From contig OY757904.1 in NCBI GenBank assembly GCA_963585895.1, positions 664,907 through 728,906 of the forward strand: DNA of 64,000 nucleotides, in the 5' to 3' direction. This document shows, in pieces, positions 23,945-35,600 of this stretch. Made by a program: the position numbers and the translations under genes. How positions within the stretch are numbered: position 1 is the stretch's first letter; each line of letters begins with the position of its first letter. The notes beneath the pieces are model-generated. The model worked only from the letters and a program-made list of their open reading frames with translations. It was not told the DNA's origin and did no database searches. This DNA comes from Sepioteuthis lessoniana. Taxonomy: Eukaryota; Mollusca; Cephalopoda; Myopsida; Loliginidae.

Positions 23945-24184
23945 GGTGTCCTCGTGGTGTAATGGTTAAAGCGATGGACTGCGGAATCGTAGTATGCGAG
24001 TTCGTACTCCAGTTGCGCTATTACGTTCACTTTCAGGCAAATACCCTTAGGAAAGGTATGAACCCCCTTATTCTCCCAGCTATGGGTTAAATAGCACCAC
24101 TACTGTTCTTCTTGGAGAATAGCTTTGGCATTAAATAACCTACAAAGGTTGATATGCCATTAAACAAAGAAACCAAACCAAATC
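23945..24184 (+). mobile_element. Full-length tRNA-derived SINE (type 2)
   Basis: 240 bp bracketed by exact 13-bp duplications AAATGTATTAGGG (23932-23944 and 24185-24197). The head is tRNA-like, with a box A (TGGTGTAATGG, 23955-23965) and a box B-like GAGTTCGTACTCC (23998-24010) at tRNA spacing. The 3' end has the stem AACCT...AGGTT, GATATGCCATTAAAC and an AAC-rich end, the same tail as the composite retroposons. Such SINEs are transcribed by Pol III and mobilised by a partner LINE. It resembles cephalopod tRNA-SINEs; the exact family was not checked. Confidence 0.85.
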
Positions 24185-24197
24185 AAATGTATTAGGG

Positions 24198-24762
24198 TGT
24201 CATATTTCCTCGTCACATCATATAAAGCCAATTAATCAGTTTATTTTATTTTTGATCTTGGCTAATTATAACCTCATCAGATTCAATATGGACGCACTCT
24301 CTCCAGCAACTTGGGCTAGAAATCCTTTGATCCTTTTCCACTTCTTTCAATTTTCTCCTTATAACCTTAACATCTTTTTTGAACACTGTTCTGAATACAA
24401 CACTTAATGCATTCTCTGCTATAGGAAAAACAACACTCCTTTGCCTTGATTGGAACAACTCAATTCCCTTCAAATAACTGTTCATATCTTTTCACTGAAA
24501 TTTCAGGATCTAGAGTTTATTATAAGAATCAACTGAAAGAGATGTTTAATACCTCTGAATCTGGTGGATGTTGACAGATGGGTTATCTCCAGAAAAGGTC
24601 AAGGACATCCAAGGTATTATAGAAACTATTGCTATAAAGGAGAACAAGAAAGAGATTGTGCAGGAAGCAAATATCTCAATGAGCCAGCTCAATCATTGTG
24701 TGCAGAAGCCAAAGGAAATTTTGCTGGCCAAGATTATTGGTGTTTTAATTTTTAACTGAACA
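24198..24762. other. Unassigned DNA with short open frames
   Basis: Holds a 79-codon minus frame (24485-24246) and overlapping plus frames (24564-24759), the latter with KVKDIQGIIETIAIKENKKEIV. I recognise neither; they could be exon-sized transposon debris. Confidence 0.3.
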
Positions 24763-27700
24763 TCTTTTTATAAAAAATGGGGATCTTTTTATGGAAGATG
24801 CCTATCTTTTTTATAAAAGATGTTGTTTTTTTTTGAAGATTGTTATAGTCTAAAAAAGATACCATCTTCTATAAAAAAAAAACATCTTTTATAAAAAAGA
24901 TAAGCATATTCAAAAAGACAAAGCCATCATCTACAAAGATAACTATCTCCTATAAAAAAATGATTACCATCTTCTATAAAAAAGATGACCAACTTCTATA
25001 AAAAAAAAAGATAACGATCTTCTATAAAAAAGAAAGCCATTTTCTATGAAAAAAGATGGCCATCTTCTATAAAAAAAAAAGGTAGTCATCTTCTATAAAA
25101 AAAAGGTAACCATCTTCTATAATAAAGATAACCATCTTTTACAAAAAAGATGACATGCAATCTTCTATAAAAAAGAAAGCCATGTTTTATAAAAGAAAGA
25201 TAAGTATCTTCTATAAAAATGAGAACCATCTTCTATAAAAAAGGTAAGTATCTTTTATGATTAAGATAGCGATCTTCTATAAAAAAATTGACATCTGTAA
25301 AAATGATAAATATATTATATGAAAGAGATGACTATCTTCTATACAAAAAAAGCCACGTTCTATAAAAAAGATAACCATTTTCTATAATAAAGATGGACAT
25401 CTTCTATGAAAAAAATGACATGCAATCTTCTATGCAAAAAATGATAAATAAATTTTATAAAAAGAAAACCATCTTCTATAAAAAAAAGAAAGCCATCTTC
25501 TATAAAAAAAGATAAACATCTTGTATAAAAAATGATAAAAATTTTCTATAAATAAAATAACCATCTTCTATAAAATATAACATTTTCTAAAAAAACAAAC
25601 AGCCATATGCCACAAAAAAGAAAGCCATCTTCTCTAAAAAAGATGACGATCTTCTATGAAAAAGTAAGCTATTTTCTATGAAAAAAGATAGCCATCTTCC
25701 ATAAAAATGATGGCCATGTTCTATGAAAAAAGATTGCCATATTCTATAAAAAAGAAAAACATCTATAAAAAGGAAAGCCAACTTTTATAAAAAGAATACC
25801 AATTTCTGTAATAAAGATAGCCATCTTTTATATCAAAGATTACCATCTTCTATAAAAAGATAACCATCTCTAATAAAGACAGCCATATTCTATAAAAAAG
25901 GTAATCATCTTCTATAATAAAGATAGCCATCTTCTATAAAAAAAAAAGAACCATTCTCTATAAAGAAAGATGACACGCAATCTTCAATAAAAAAGATGTT
26001 ATCTTCTATAAAAAAAAAAGTATCTTCTATAAAAATTATAGCCATCTTTTATAGATAAGAATCATCTATAGTAAAGGTAGCCATCTTCTATAAAAAAAAA
26101 AATTGACATCTATAATAATGATAACCATATTCTATGAAAAAGATGACCATCTTTTTTTAAAAAATACCCACGTTCTATAAAAAAGATAACCATCTTCTAT
26201 AAAAAAGAAAGCCATCTTCAACAAAAAATGATAACGATATTCTATAAAAAGAAAACCATCTTCTATAAAAAGGAAAGCCACATTCTATAAAAAAGATAAC
26301 CATTTTCTATAATAAAGATAAACATATTCTATAGAAAAGATTACCATCTTCTATAAAAAAGATAACCATCTATTATAAAGATAGCCATTTTCTATTAAAA
26401 AAAAAAAAAAAGAACCATCGTCTATAAAAAAGATGACATGCAATCTTCTATGAAAAAAATAAGTATCTTCTATGAAAATTATTGCCATCTTCAATAAAAA
26501 AAAAGATAAGTATCTTCTATGATAAAGATAACCATCTTTTATAAAAAAGATTATCATCTTCTATTATAAAGATAGCCAACTTCTATATGAAAATAACCGT
26601 CTTCTATAAAAAAGAAAGCCATCTTCTATAAAAGAGATAAGTATATTCCATAAAAAAGTTAAGTATCTTCAATTAGAACGATAAATATCTTATATAAAAA
26701 AGATAGCCCTCTTCTATGAAAAAAAGGGAAGCCATCTTCTATAAAAAAAAAAGATAACCATCTTCTCTAAAAAAGATAACCATCTTCTATAATAAAGATA
26801 GGCATTTTCTATAAAACAGATTACCATCTTATATAAAAAATTACCAACTTTTATAAAAAAAAAGATAACAATCTTCTATAATAGAAAGCCATTTTCTATG
26901 AAAAAAGACAGCTATCTTCCATAAAAAAGGTGCCCATCTTCTATAATAATTATAACCATATTTTTGGAAAAAGGTGACCATCTTCTGTAAAAAAAATAGC
27001 CACTTTCTATAAAAAATATAACCATCTTCTATAATTAAGTTAGCCATCTTCTATAAAAAAGATGACATGCAATCTTCTATAAAAAAAGAAAGCCAATTTC
27101 TACAAAAAATGAAACAATATTCTATGAAAAAGAAAACCATCTTCTATAAAAAAAGAAAACCATCTTCTATAAAAAAAGGAAAGCCATCTTCTAAAAAAAA
27201 AACGATAACCATTTTCTCTAAAAAAGATAACCATCTTCTATAATAAAGATAACCATTTTCTATAATAAAGATAGCCATCTTCAATAAAAAAAGATAACCA
27301 TCTTCTATAAAATGATAACCAACTTCTATAAAAACATCTTCTCTAAAAAAGATGACATGCAATCTTCTATAAAAAAAAAGAAAGCTATGTTCTATAAAAA
27401 AGATAAATATCTTCTATAAAAAAAAAGAAAAGCATTTTCTATAAAAAAGATAAGTATCTTCTATAAAAAAATTGACATCTTCAATAAAAAAGATAACCAT
27501 CTTCTAAAAAATGATAACAATTTTCAATAAATAAAATAACCATCTTCTATAAGATATAACAATTTTCTATAAAAATATAGAGCCATTTTTAATAACAAAG
27601 ATAAGAATCTTCTATAAAAAAAAGATAACTGTCTTCTACAAAAAAGATAAGCATCTTCTATAATAAAGATAGCCATCTTCTATAAAAATGATTGACATCT

Positions 27701-28095
27701 TCTATAAAAAAAAATAAACATATTCTATAAAAAAGATGACCATCGTCTATGAAAAAAAATAGCCAACTTCTATAAAAAAAGATAAGCATAACAATCTTCT
27801 TTAAAAGAAGATATCCATTTTTTTAAAAAAAAGAAAACCATCTTCTATCAAAAGAAAACCATGTTCAATAAAAAAAATAAGATAAGCATCTTCTATAAAA
27901 ATAAAAAGATAGAAATCTATAAAAAAGATAGACATCTATAAAAATGATAATTATTTTCTATAAAAAAAATATCTTCTATAAAATATAACCATCTTCTATA
28001 AAAAAAATAGTCATCTTCTATAAAAAAAAAAAAGATATGCATCTTCCATGAAAATGATAACCATCTCTTATAAAAAAAGATAGCCATCTTCCCTT
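24763..28095. repeat. 3.3-kb AT-rich minisatellite of palindromic 20-26 bp units
   Basis: Over a hundred degenerate tandem units approximating AACCATCTTCTATAAAAAAGAT. Each unit contains ATCTT and AAGAT as inverted arms around an AT-rich loop. At the left edge (about 24763-24850) units run in the opposite sense, so the array begins with an orientation switch. A variant unit with GACATGCAATCTTC recurs near 25149, 25415, 25969 (one change), 26432, 27061 and 27351. Read on the minus strand, the units give spurious frames of repeated FIEDGYLF-like peptides; these are not genes. Confidence 0.93.
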
Positions 28096-28982
28096 GTTTG
28101 TGTTGCATTGTCACTAATGACAGCTATGTCAGTGAGGATATAGAATTAAACATCTAGTGAGTGAGAGAAAACTGAAAAATTCATCTTACCCCAAGTATAG
28201 GACCTTTCATTGTTTATTCTCTTTATGTTGTTCAGTTACTGAGGCTGTGGAAATATATGTAAATGGTGGACAGTTAGTGGCTCTTTGAGCAAGATTCATG
28301 GATCTTTCTTTGTTTCAAGAGGAAACAACATTTCTTGGATTTTTGGAGGTTATTTCTCTCACAGACTTCATTCAGTCTTCACTCTGGCTTCTTTCACTTC
28401 TGTCTCCAGCCACAAAATAAGAAAAAACTCAACCTTCTTTTATTTCAGTTCTTAGACCAAAGAACTCCAATTAGTTAGCCAGCAAATAACTGAATTTTGA
28501 TCACCCTCTCTTCCAGTGAAGCTGAATAAATGCTATTACATTTTTAACTCTGCAACAACTTAACATTAATTGCTATTTTTACGCTTGAGTGTCAGGTATA
28601 GAGAATATTTTATTACAGCAACAGGTCAGACTTTTCACCTAATCAACCCATCTCTCATGTCTGGGGGATAAATTTTAGCTGTATTAAGTAAGCTAAAATG
28701 TTTCAGATGTCTCAAGGAATGGAAGAAGTAGTTATCTCCCATCTCCCTGAAGGTGGCTTTACAAAGCCTCTTGCAATGAAAGCATGGAAATAAATAAAAG
28801 ACTTTATTTTCAGAAAGTCTATATATATATATATATGCTTCAGATGAGTGAATACAAGAACATTTGAGGCATGAAAGAATTTAACTTGCTTTATTTTTTA
28901 GTTGAAACACTGTGATATTGCTCTGCCTTTTTGCATATAAAGATCTATATTTTACTGATTTTGACCAATTTTAGTTGTAAAC

Positions 28983-29015
<33 letters not shown>

Positions 29016-29147
29016 CTGGTTGTGATAGAAGTATCTCCCACATTTTAAACTGTCACCTATGTGGTGCAAGTGGACATAGGGAAATAGTAATAGTAGCTCC
29101 AACTACCTAAGGCCTTATTTTCTTCAGATGTAGTCAGATGCAATCAT
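28096..29147. other. AT-rich non-coding DNA
   Basis: No gene recognised. (TA)n runs lie near 28823-28837 and 28987-29015. Confidence 0.55.
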
Positions 29148-29437
29148 GGCTTGGACTTGTGTACACCATGCATTTGCTGTTGAAATATTTTCTAAGACTG
29201 GTGAATGCATATTTGCTACACTGAAAGTTTTTTGTCATTTCATGTCACATTGGAATGGTGCTGTTCTGGATAGAAAATCGATGCCGTGATAAGTTGAAAA
29301 TTTTATCTTAGAGAACATCATTCTGATATAATATAGAATAAATATCAAAAGCTGTTAAGCAATTACAGATTCACCAGTCTTAAAAAATGTTTCAACAGCA
29401 AATACACAGTGTACAGCAGTCCAAGCCGTGACCATAT
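29148..29437. repeat. Inverted repeat, ~66-bp arms
   Basis: The arm at about 29148-29213 (ATGGCTTGGACT...TGCTGTTGAAATATTTT...CTGGTGAAT) is the near-complement of about 29372-29437 (ATTCACCAGTCTT...CAACAGCAAATAC...GTCCAAGCCGTGA). The spacer is about 158 bp. The right arm abuts the mariner-type remnant, so this may be a rearranged or inverted-duplicated piece of that transposon. Confidence 0.7.
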
Positions 29438-29449
29438 CATTCTGATGTA

Positions 29450-29665
29450 ACTGTTTGCAGACCTCAAAAGAATACTACAGAGAAATAGATTTGACTCCAA
29501 TGAAGAAGTGATATCAGAAACTGAGGCATATTTTGAGGCCAAAGACAAATTATTCAACAAAAAAGGCATCGAATTGTTATAAAAGTGTTGGAATCAGTGT
29601 ATCACCCTAGAAGGAGACTATGTTGATGAATAAAGTTGAATTTTGCCTCAAAGTTGTTGTTTTAT
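29450..29665 (+). pseudogene. Mariner transposase C-terminus remnant
   Basis: Translation from about 29451 gives FADLKRILQRNRFDSNEEV, then SETEAYFEAKDK, KKGIELL, a stop, then CITLEGDYVDE. This is the conserved C-terminal end of mariner transposases (family usually ...YFEAKDKSFYKKGIE...CITLEGDYVDE...). There is one stop in the middle and another at the end. The catalytic domain was not found upstream. Confidence 0.75.
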
Positions 29666-31047
29666 AAGTTAGGTCCAAAGTACTTTTTAAAAATGGCTTA
29701 AGATAACTTAATGGAATAACACTTTTTCTTTTTACATCCATCAATCAACTCAAATAATAGATTTTCTATTTCTTAAAAATTGATTTATTACTGGGGGATA
29801 AGTGAAAGAGAGCACTTTAGCAAAGCTAATAGAAACTTCATGGAGACAATGTTAGGAGGGTCTCTTTCAACACTAGATGCTTGTGTTAGGAACAAAACGT
29901 AATTGTCTCTCTTTCTTGTGACTCATGGGTGGAGCTTCCAACAATCACTTGACTGTTGGTCATGTGACAGTTTGAGAAACGAGTTCTCTCTTTCTGACCT
30001 AGAAGGTCCTACTGATAGGACGTCTACTTCAGCCTCTGCTATATGAGAAGCACGTGCGTACAAATCGCCTTGAGAACTCGCACTACACCAGAACTATGTA
30101 AGTGTAATTTCTGCCATTCATCACCTTGTTCTTGGAGCAACTATTGCACTTTTATTCAGTATGGTTTGGGACAATTATTATTGTCTACCATATATGGAAA
30201 TATTAAATGTTTACCGTTTAACCTTTTGTATCATATAGTCTTTCTTTGCCAAACTATTCAGGGTTAGACTATAAATAAGATAGTCTAATGTATGAGAAAG
30301 TGTGGTTGGTAGTTCAGGCTACTATCATACACCACATAAAATTCTTATACTTGCACTCTTAATGGGTTGGACAAATCTACCATCGGAGACCTCACTGCTT
30401 TTTATCATCACTGGCAACAACTGGCTAATCAACTTCAGTTATTCAACAAGTGAATTCATCAAACATCACCTGTACCATTAACAGACTGTTCTGTGGTTTG
30501 ACTATCACATCATCTTGCAAAAGGCCATTAAACTTGCTCTCTCATTTCATGACTAATGGGAAATTTTAACAACACTCCCATATGGGTTGTAAGAAAGAAT
30601 AAGCAACACGGTCAATAGTCTTTAAGAGAACAAAGTTAAAATTATAATATACTTATCTGTGGTTGGTGAATGTCCCGTTGTCATCTCTGTATATTTTCTG
30701 ATTGTGTTTAAGACTATTATAAGAGGGCTGTGAACCTTTCGTTTCGTAGGTCTCAAAATTGTCTTCTGGATTCTGTTTGTTGAGTTGGGTGGTCTGCTAA
30801 CACCCTTGGTTACCAGGCTGTCTTTTTTCACGTCTCGCCCCATGGAGATCCTATTCACTTCAGCCTCTCTCCGTGCCCAAGTCCCGTGCTCAAGTCCCTT
30901 CTGTCCTGCCTTCTCCGTCTACCCTCAGCCCCTATACAGCTGTGTACACAGCTGGGTACACAGCCGTGTTGAGGATAACTTGTAATTTTCTTATAAACTA
31001 TAAGTTGCAGGTTTTAATTGACTGCCTTTGTGTGATGGATGCTCGCA
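29666..31047. other. Unassigned DNA; possible LTR-like segment
   Basis: From 29884 a TGTTAGGAAC start, a TATA-like CTATATGAGAAG near 30039 and an ATACA end near 30331 give an LTR-like outline, but no partner LTR was found. A short phrase near 30385-30440 (LTAFYHHWQQLANQL) resembles a gag fragment. The segment 30600-30985 is unassigned. Confidence 0.25.
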
Positions 31048-31640
31048 CAGACATTTTTCTATTAAGAAATTGCCTTGTGATTTCACATCAAAATTATTGT
31101 CTGTGGTCAGCCCCCTGCTCAATGCGATCATTCATCCATGTGCAAAGAACAACTATGGTATTATATGGCTTCATCATAACATTTAACAGGGCAATTACAC
31201 AGCACACTGGTTCTTATGTAAGTACTATTCATGCTTGCAGATGTGGAAGTATTGTTGACACTAAGGGACTCCATAACTTTTCTTGCATTAAAAAACCCAG
31301 GTCACTTTCCTTGCCACACCAGTTTTAATAAAACAATCTGGAAGGCCCTGACCAAAGCAAACATACTGGCCATCTTACAGCCTTTCAGATTTAATTGTAG
31401 CAATGGAAAGCACCCCTAAAGGATGACGGTATTCCCATTCAGTTGTGGCAAATACCTGTAGCAGTCACAGACCTTATACTAAATACCTTTTCATGTGTAA
31501 ATACTTTTTCGCCTTCATCTCTGTTGACATCAGCCGTGACTCAACATTCAGCTGCCAACAAAGGACAAGCTTATGAAATATCTCGATGTCACAGTTTCAT
31601 TTTTAAACCAATGGCTTTTGAAACTACCGACCAATGGCAA
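31048..31640 (+). pseudogene. C-terminal remnant of an REL-endonuclease LINE ORF
   Basis: Encodes a Cys/His region CRCGSIVDTKGLHNFSC near 31240-31290, the zinc-binding segment that precedes the restriction-like endonuclease in R2/NeSL/HERO-type LINEs. After it come NKTIWKALTKANI and a degraded GKHP-stop where the family has KRPDG. In another frame, DLILNTFSCVNTFSPS and KPMAFETTDQWQ match the end of the domain. Frameshifts and stops show decay. Orientation is the same as the MORF4L1 gene that starts about 0.95 kb further on. Confidence 0.6.
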
Positions 31641-32586
31641 TGAGGTTGATGTTCTCATTAATTTAGAAGTTGGATGTTGGATGTAAAATTCTTACCCATG
31701 TTATTTTTTACGCTTGCAAGAGGGCTTTTCCGTGTTGGAGACTTTCATTGGATATCCTTCAAGGCAGGGAGAGAGGAGGAAAAAGTGAATATTTTTTTAT
31801 ATAGTTTATTAAGTAGTCGTATATATTTTAGCACTGTCTTTTAAAAGCCGGTGAAATTAATAATTGTTTAAAGTTTAATAACGAATTGTCAAGACTAAGA
31901 ATTAATGAGTAATCTTAAAATAAATAAGCTGTATACACAATATGAGATATGTCAAAAAATAGTAACTTTAGCAGTGTTTAAGATTCTCTCTCACAGCGTG
32001 TTTAATAGTCTAGACACACATACACATTGCCTTTAGTTCACCGCTATCGAAATGCTACAAGCACAAACATCCATACGAGCTTTTCTGATGATATCGTACG
32101 TTACATCTTACATTCGGATGCACAAAATGAATTGATGAATGTTCACATAGTTAAAAACCAAACAAACAAAAAAACGTTATGGCAGCGCCATGCTGATTGA
32201 CAATGTAGTTCCCGGGAGAGAGCTTTATAGTGTTACTCTCATTACTACAGGTCAATGTGCGCGTTGCAAAATAAATTATGAATGCTATTTTTACTTATTT
32301 TTTCTCGTAAAAGAGAGAATCTTTTTCGAATTTATTTCCGTTAGCGAAATAACGACCTGGAAAATTAGTAATAGCGAAGTCATATAAGAGAGTATACAAT
32401 CGAAAAGCAGGGAATACCTGAAAAGTATGCATATAACTGTGACGTCATATGAAATACGCAGAAACTCGTGACGAAATACGATGATGACTTTTCCTTTACT
32501 GCCGAAACCGAGTCCATACAGACACACAGGATCTTAGAATAAATGATTCTTTCTATTTTTGTCACTTATTCTCTTATAAGAAGGAA
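31641..32586 (+). promoter_or_regulatory. Upstream region of MORF4L1
   Basis: No coding sequence seen. It becomes less AT-rich towards the start codon and has several CpG-containing words between 32040 and 32520 (CGTACG, CCCGGG, GACGTC), unlike the flanking DNA. The transcription start and any 5' non-coding exon cannot be placed from sequence alone. Confidence 0.45.
32440..32447. promoter_or_regulatory. Perfect CRE palindrome (TGACGTCA)
   Basis: The consensus cAMP-response element recognised by CREB/ATF factors, ending 139 bp before the MORF4L1 start codon. It lies inside the local CpG-richer patch, so it is a plausible core-promoter element. Function is inferred from position only. Confidence 0.5.
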
Positions 32587-32614
32587 ATGGCACCTAAAAT
32601 GAAATTTGCCGAAG
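32587..32614 (+). CDS. MORF4L1: MORF4L1 coding exon 1
   Basis: ATG with A at -3 (GGAAATGG context), 28 nt encoding MAPKMKFAE plus the first base of a Gly codon. The 5' splice site is GAAG|gtgagt. The MAPK start and the following acidic residue plus GERV match the conserved N-terminus of MRG15, which is why this ATG is chosen. Confidence 0.93.
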
Positions 32615-35600
32615 GTGAGTATAATTTTATTGTTGGTTAAGACACCAGATAATAAGTTAAAAAGTTAACACTCATTTCTTTCGACTTTTTTTTTTTTTAT
32701 CGACGAATGATAATCTTTTTTGGACATTTTTCCCCTTTTTTTAACGATGTAAGAGTTTGCTTAGTTACTCGATGACAACAAATGTAATTGATGCTTTTAT
32801 TTCCTCATTATAACAATATTCTTCTAGGGTTGTGTGGTTAAGATATAAAAAGTGGAAGAAGGTGTATATTTTTTGATAAAAATGACACATAGTGGATTGC
32901 CAGACAATTGTTTTTGTTTTGTTTTCGATGTACGGAAGCCACGACGTGTATAAACTAACATTTCATAAACTTTAAAACACTAAAATATATATTTAATATT
33001 GATGCTTTTTAACTAAATGTTTATTATATTCCAATTTGTAAGTTTGCTGAATTAAATAACATTGGATAAATTATTTTTTCGGATATTTTTGGTAAGAACT
33101 TTGTAAAAGAGTAGCTAAAACATCTTAATTCTAAACATTCTATTATTTTAAATTTCTTATTCAACTTGAATCCACTGTAAAAAGTGTCCCCATAAAAGAA
33201 GAAATAGTTGTACCTCTGATTATTTTCAATCATAATTTTCGTTTTAGAATTATAAATAAATGACTCAAAGGACATCTCTTGTCTGTGGAAAAATTCACCC
33301 CCCCCCGAAAACCCCGTTCCACCCAAAGAAGAAGAAAACGAAAACAATGTTTTATGACTATGTATTTGTTTACTGAATTTAAATTTATGTTGACTTGAAT
33401 TTTAAAATCCAATTATAACAGGTTAAAAGAAACATTTTGATACGATGAAATTAATTTTTTTCACTGTTTATCCTTCGTATTTTATATGAAGATCAGTTTT
33501 CTTTTGTCAAGTAGATTTTACTTGAAATTAAGGAATAAATTATTTAAATACAATATTTCTGTTTGCGATAAAGATTTACTTCGAAGCTAAGTGTTTTTTT
33601 GTTTTTAAAGAAAACTTCTGAAAATGTTTTGTTATGTGGAAAATTGATAAAAAACAAAACTTCGCATTATCATCGAAAAAATCTACCATGTAGTCCCTGT
33701 TGTTTTTATTTAAAGAGAAAAAAAAACAAACAATGTATTGAAACAGTTTATATATAACTTGCTTCTAAAATTAACGAATAATCCATTCTGAAAATGAACC
33801 CAAAAACTTCTCAGCTAATTCTTCGAAGACCGGTAAAAATATGCAGCTAAAACGTTGTGATTAACTAATAACAAAAAAAAAAAAAAAATAAAAAAATAGT
33901 TTGAACTAAAAATAAAAACACGTGGGTCAATAAATAAATAAGAATTAATTAGTTGGTTTGTTGAAGAATTGATATCTTCGAATTAGGACCGGCAATGATT
34001 TACGTGTACTTGACAAGCCGAGAATAGAGAGGGATCCCATTTAGGAGCAATTGATCCAATTGGCTTAAGACCAGTCCGAGCTTTGAATAAATGAATAATT
34101 TAAAATGCTATACTTCTTGTGAAAAAATTTTCTCATTCAGTCGAGTAAGTATTTTGAAACTAAATGGTAACTTTTCTTTGTTTTTACGAGTTATGATTTT
34201 GAGTTTTATTCATATTTTGTCTTTAATTTGATAATTAATCTTATAATTATTTGGCAAAATCAATCACCAGCAACGCTACTAAACTATCCCACTAATATAT
34301 ATATATAACCTTCAAGTAAGAAAGTAAAATCCTGCACAACTGATTTTCTAAATCAAAATTACAGGACATTAAAATGTTTCTCCCTCAGTACTAATCTAAT
34401 TACAATGAATGTTAAATCCCTATAATCAATCACAATGAAGGATTACTAGCTCGAATAGTAATGGAATTGTAAAAGAACCAAGTACAGAAACACTTGGCTG
34501 TCTGCTTGCTGCCTCACAACTGTACAGTGATATCTGGCTCCATGTGCTTAAAACTTTTTTTGTTTTCAATTTTATTTTATAAGATCTCTGCTGGTATCTT
34601 TCGGGATAATGAGTGCATATGAATTGGATTTGTCTTTTGGTTGGGCCTTTTCTCTGGTCGTGCTTTGACCTCTTATTTCCTCTGAAACATTGCACTGAAT
34701 GATGCCATAAGAAGCTTTGATGCTACAGTGTTTCCATTCGAAAATGAACCCATAGGCCCTGACTGACAGGATGGCAAGTGATCTGATAAGATGACACTTT
34801 CCTTATTCAAGAGTGGGCTTCCACCAGCTGAGATCCATTCTCATTAGCAATCTTGTTACATCAACCTTGGATCCTAGATTTGTTCTCTGAAATGTCAAGG
34901 ATCACAAACTGGACAAATATGTTTCTCTTTCAGATCACTGGCTTGTCGTAGCATCAGTTGATGTCAAAATTTCTGGGTTTATCACCACATGCGCTACCAT
35001 CAGCATACTTCAGAAGAATAGGAGAAAGTTTTTTTGTCACAAGAACAAAAGCCTTGTGAAGTGGAATGGCTGATGGAGTACATATCGCTGGCCATTGTAT
35101 GGGGTAACTCTGTTGCTATCTTAGTGAGTAAAGAGAAAAAAGGAGGGAAAAAAGATGAATAAGCTAGTAAAAAGATTAAACTTCATTGCTTTTTATTATT
35201 TTTTCTAATCATTAATTCCCTGACGCTATTTTTCAAAAATTACTTGACAACGAGACGAACCAACACGTTTTAACGATATGAATTACATCTATACTGCACT
35301 AATTATAAATGAAAGAATTTATTATGAAAAAAAATCATATTAATAAACTCTAAATATGCTTTTTTAATTTGCTATTTCTTTATTATAAATTCTTTCACTT
35401 ATATAATTAATGCAATGTAAAAAGTAATTTTAAGATATTGTTACGTACGAATATAGCACAATTTAAGAATTTTTCACAATCTATATTTCAGTATATAAAG
35501 CTCAGTAGTTGTATAATAATAATAATAATAATAATACAAATAAGACGAATAATTGACAAATCAGTTAACCATTTATTTCAAATATATTAGGACAAATATG

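Noticed and set aside
23945..24020. tRNA gene
   Set aside because: Box A and box B-like motifs are present, but the segment does not form a full cloverleaf by eye and is the head of a SINE with a target duplication; the same applies to 37232, 43637 and 55220.
24246..24485. 79-codon minus frame
   Set aside because: No recognised similarity, unusual composition or splice support; too short to claim.
24763..28095. Possible CRISPR-like or coding repeat array
   Set aside because: No constant repeat with unique spacers; the units are contiguous and degenerate, and the minus-strand frames (FIEDGYLF-like peptides) merely follow the repeat.
29884..30331. Solo LTR
   Set aside because: TG...CA outline and TATA-like motif only; no partner LTR and no matching flanking pentamers.
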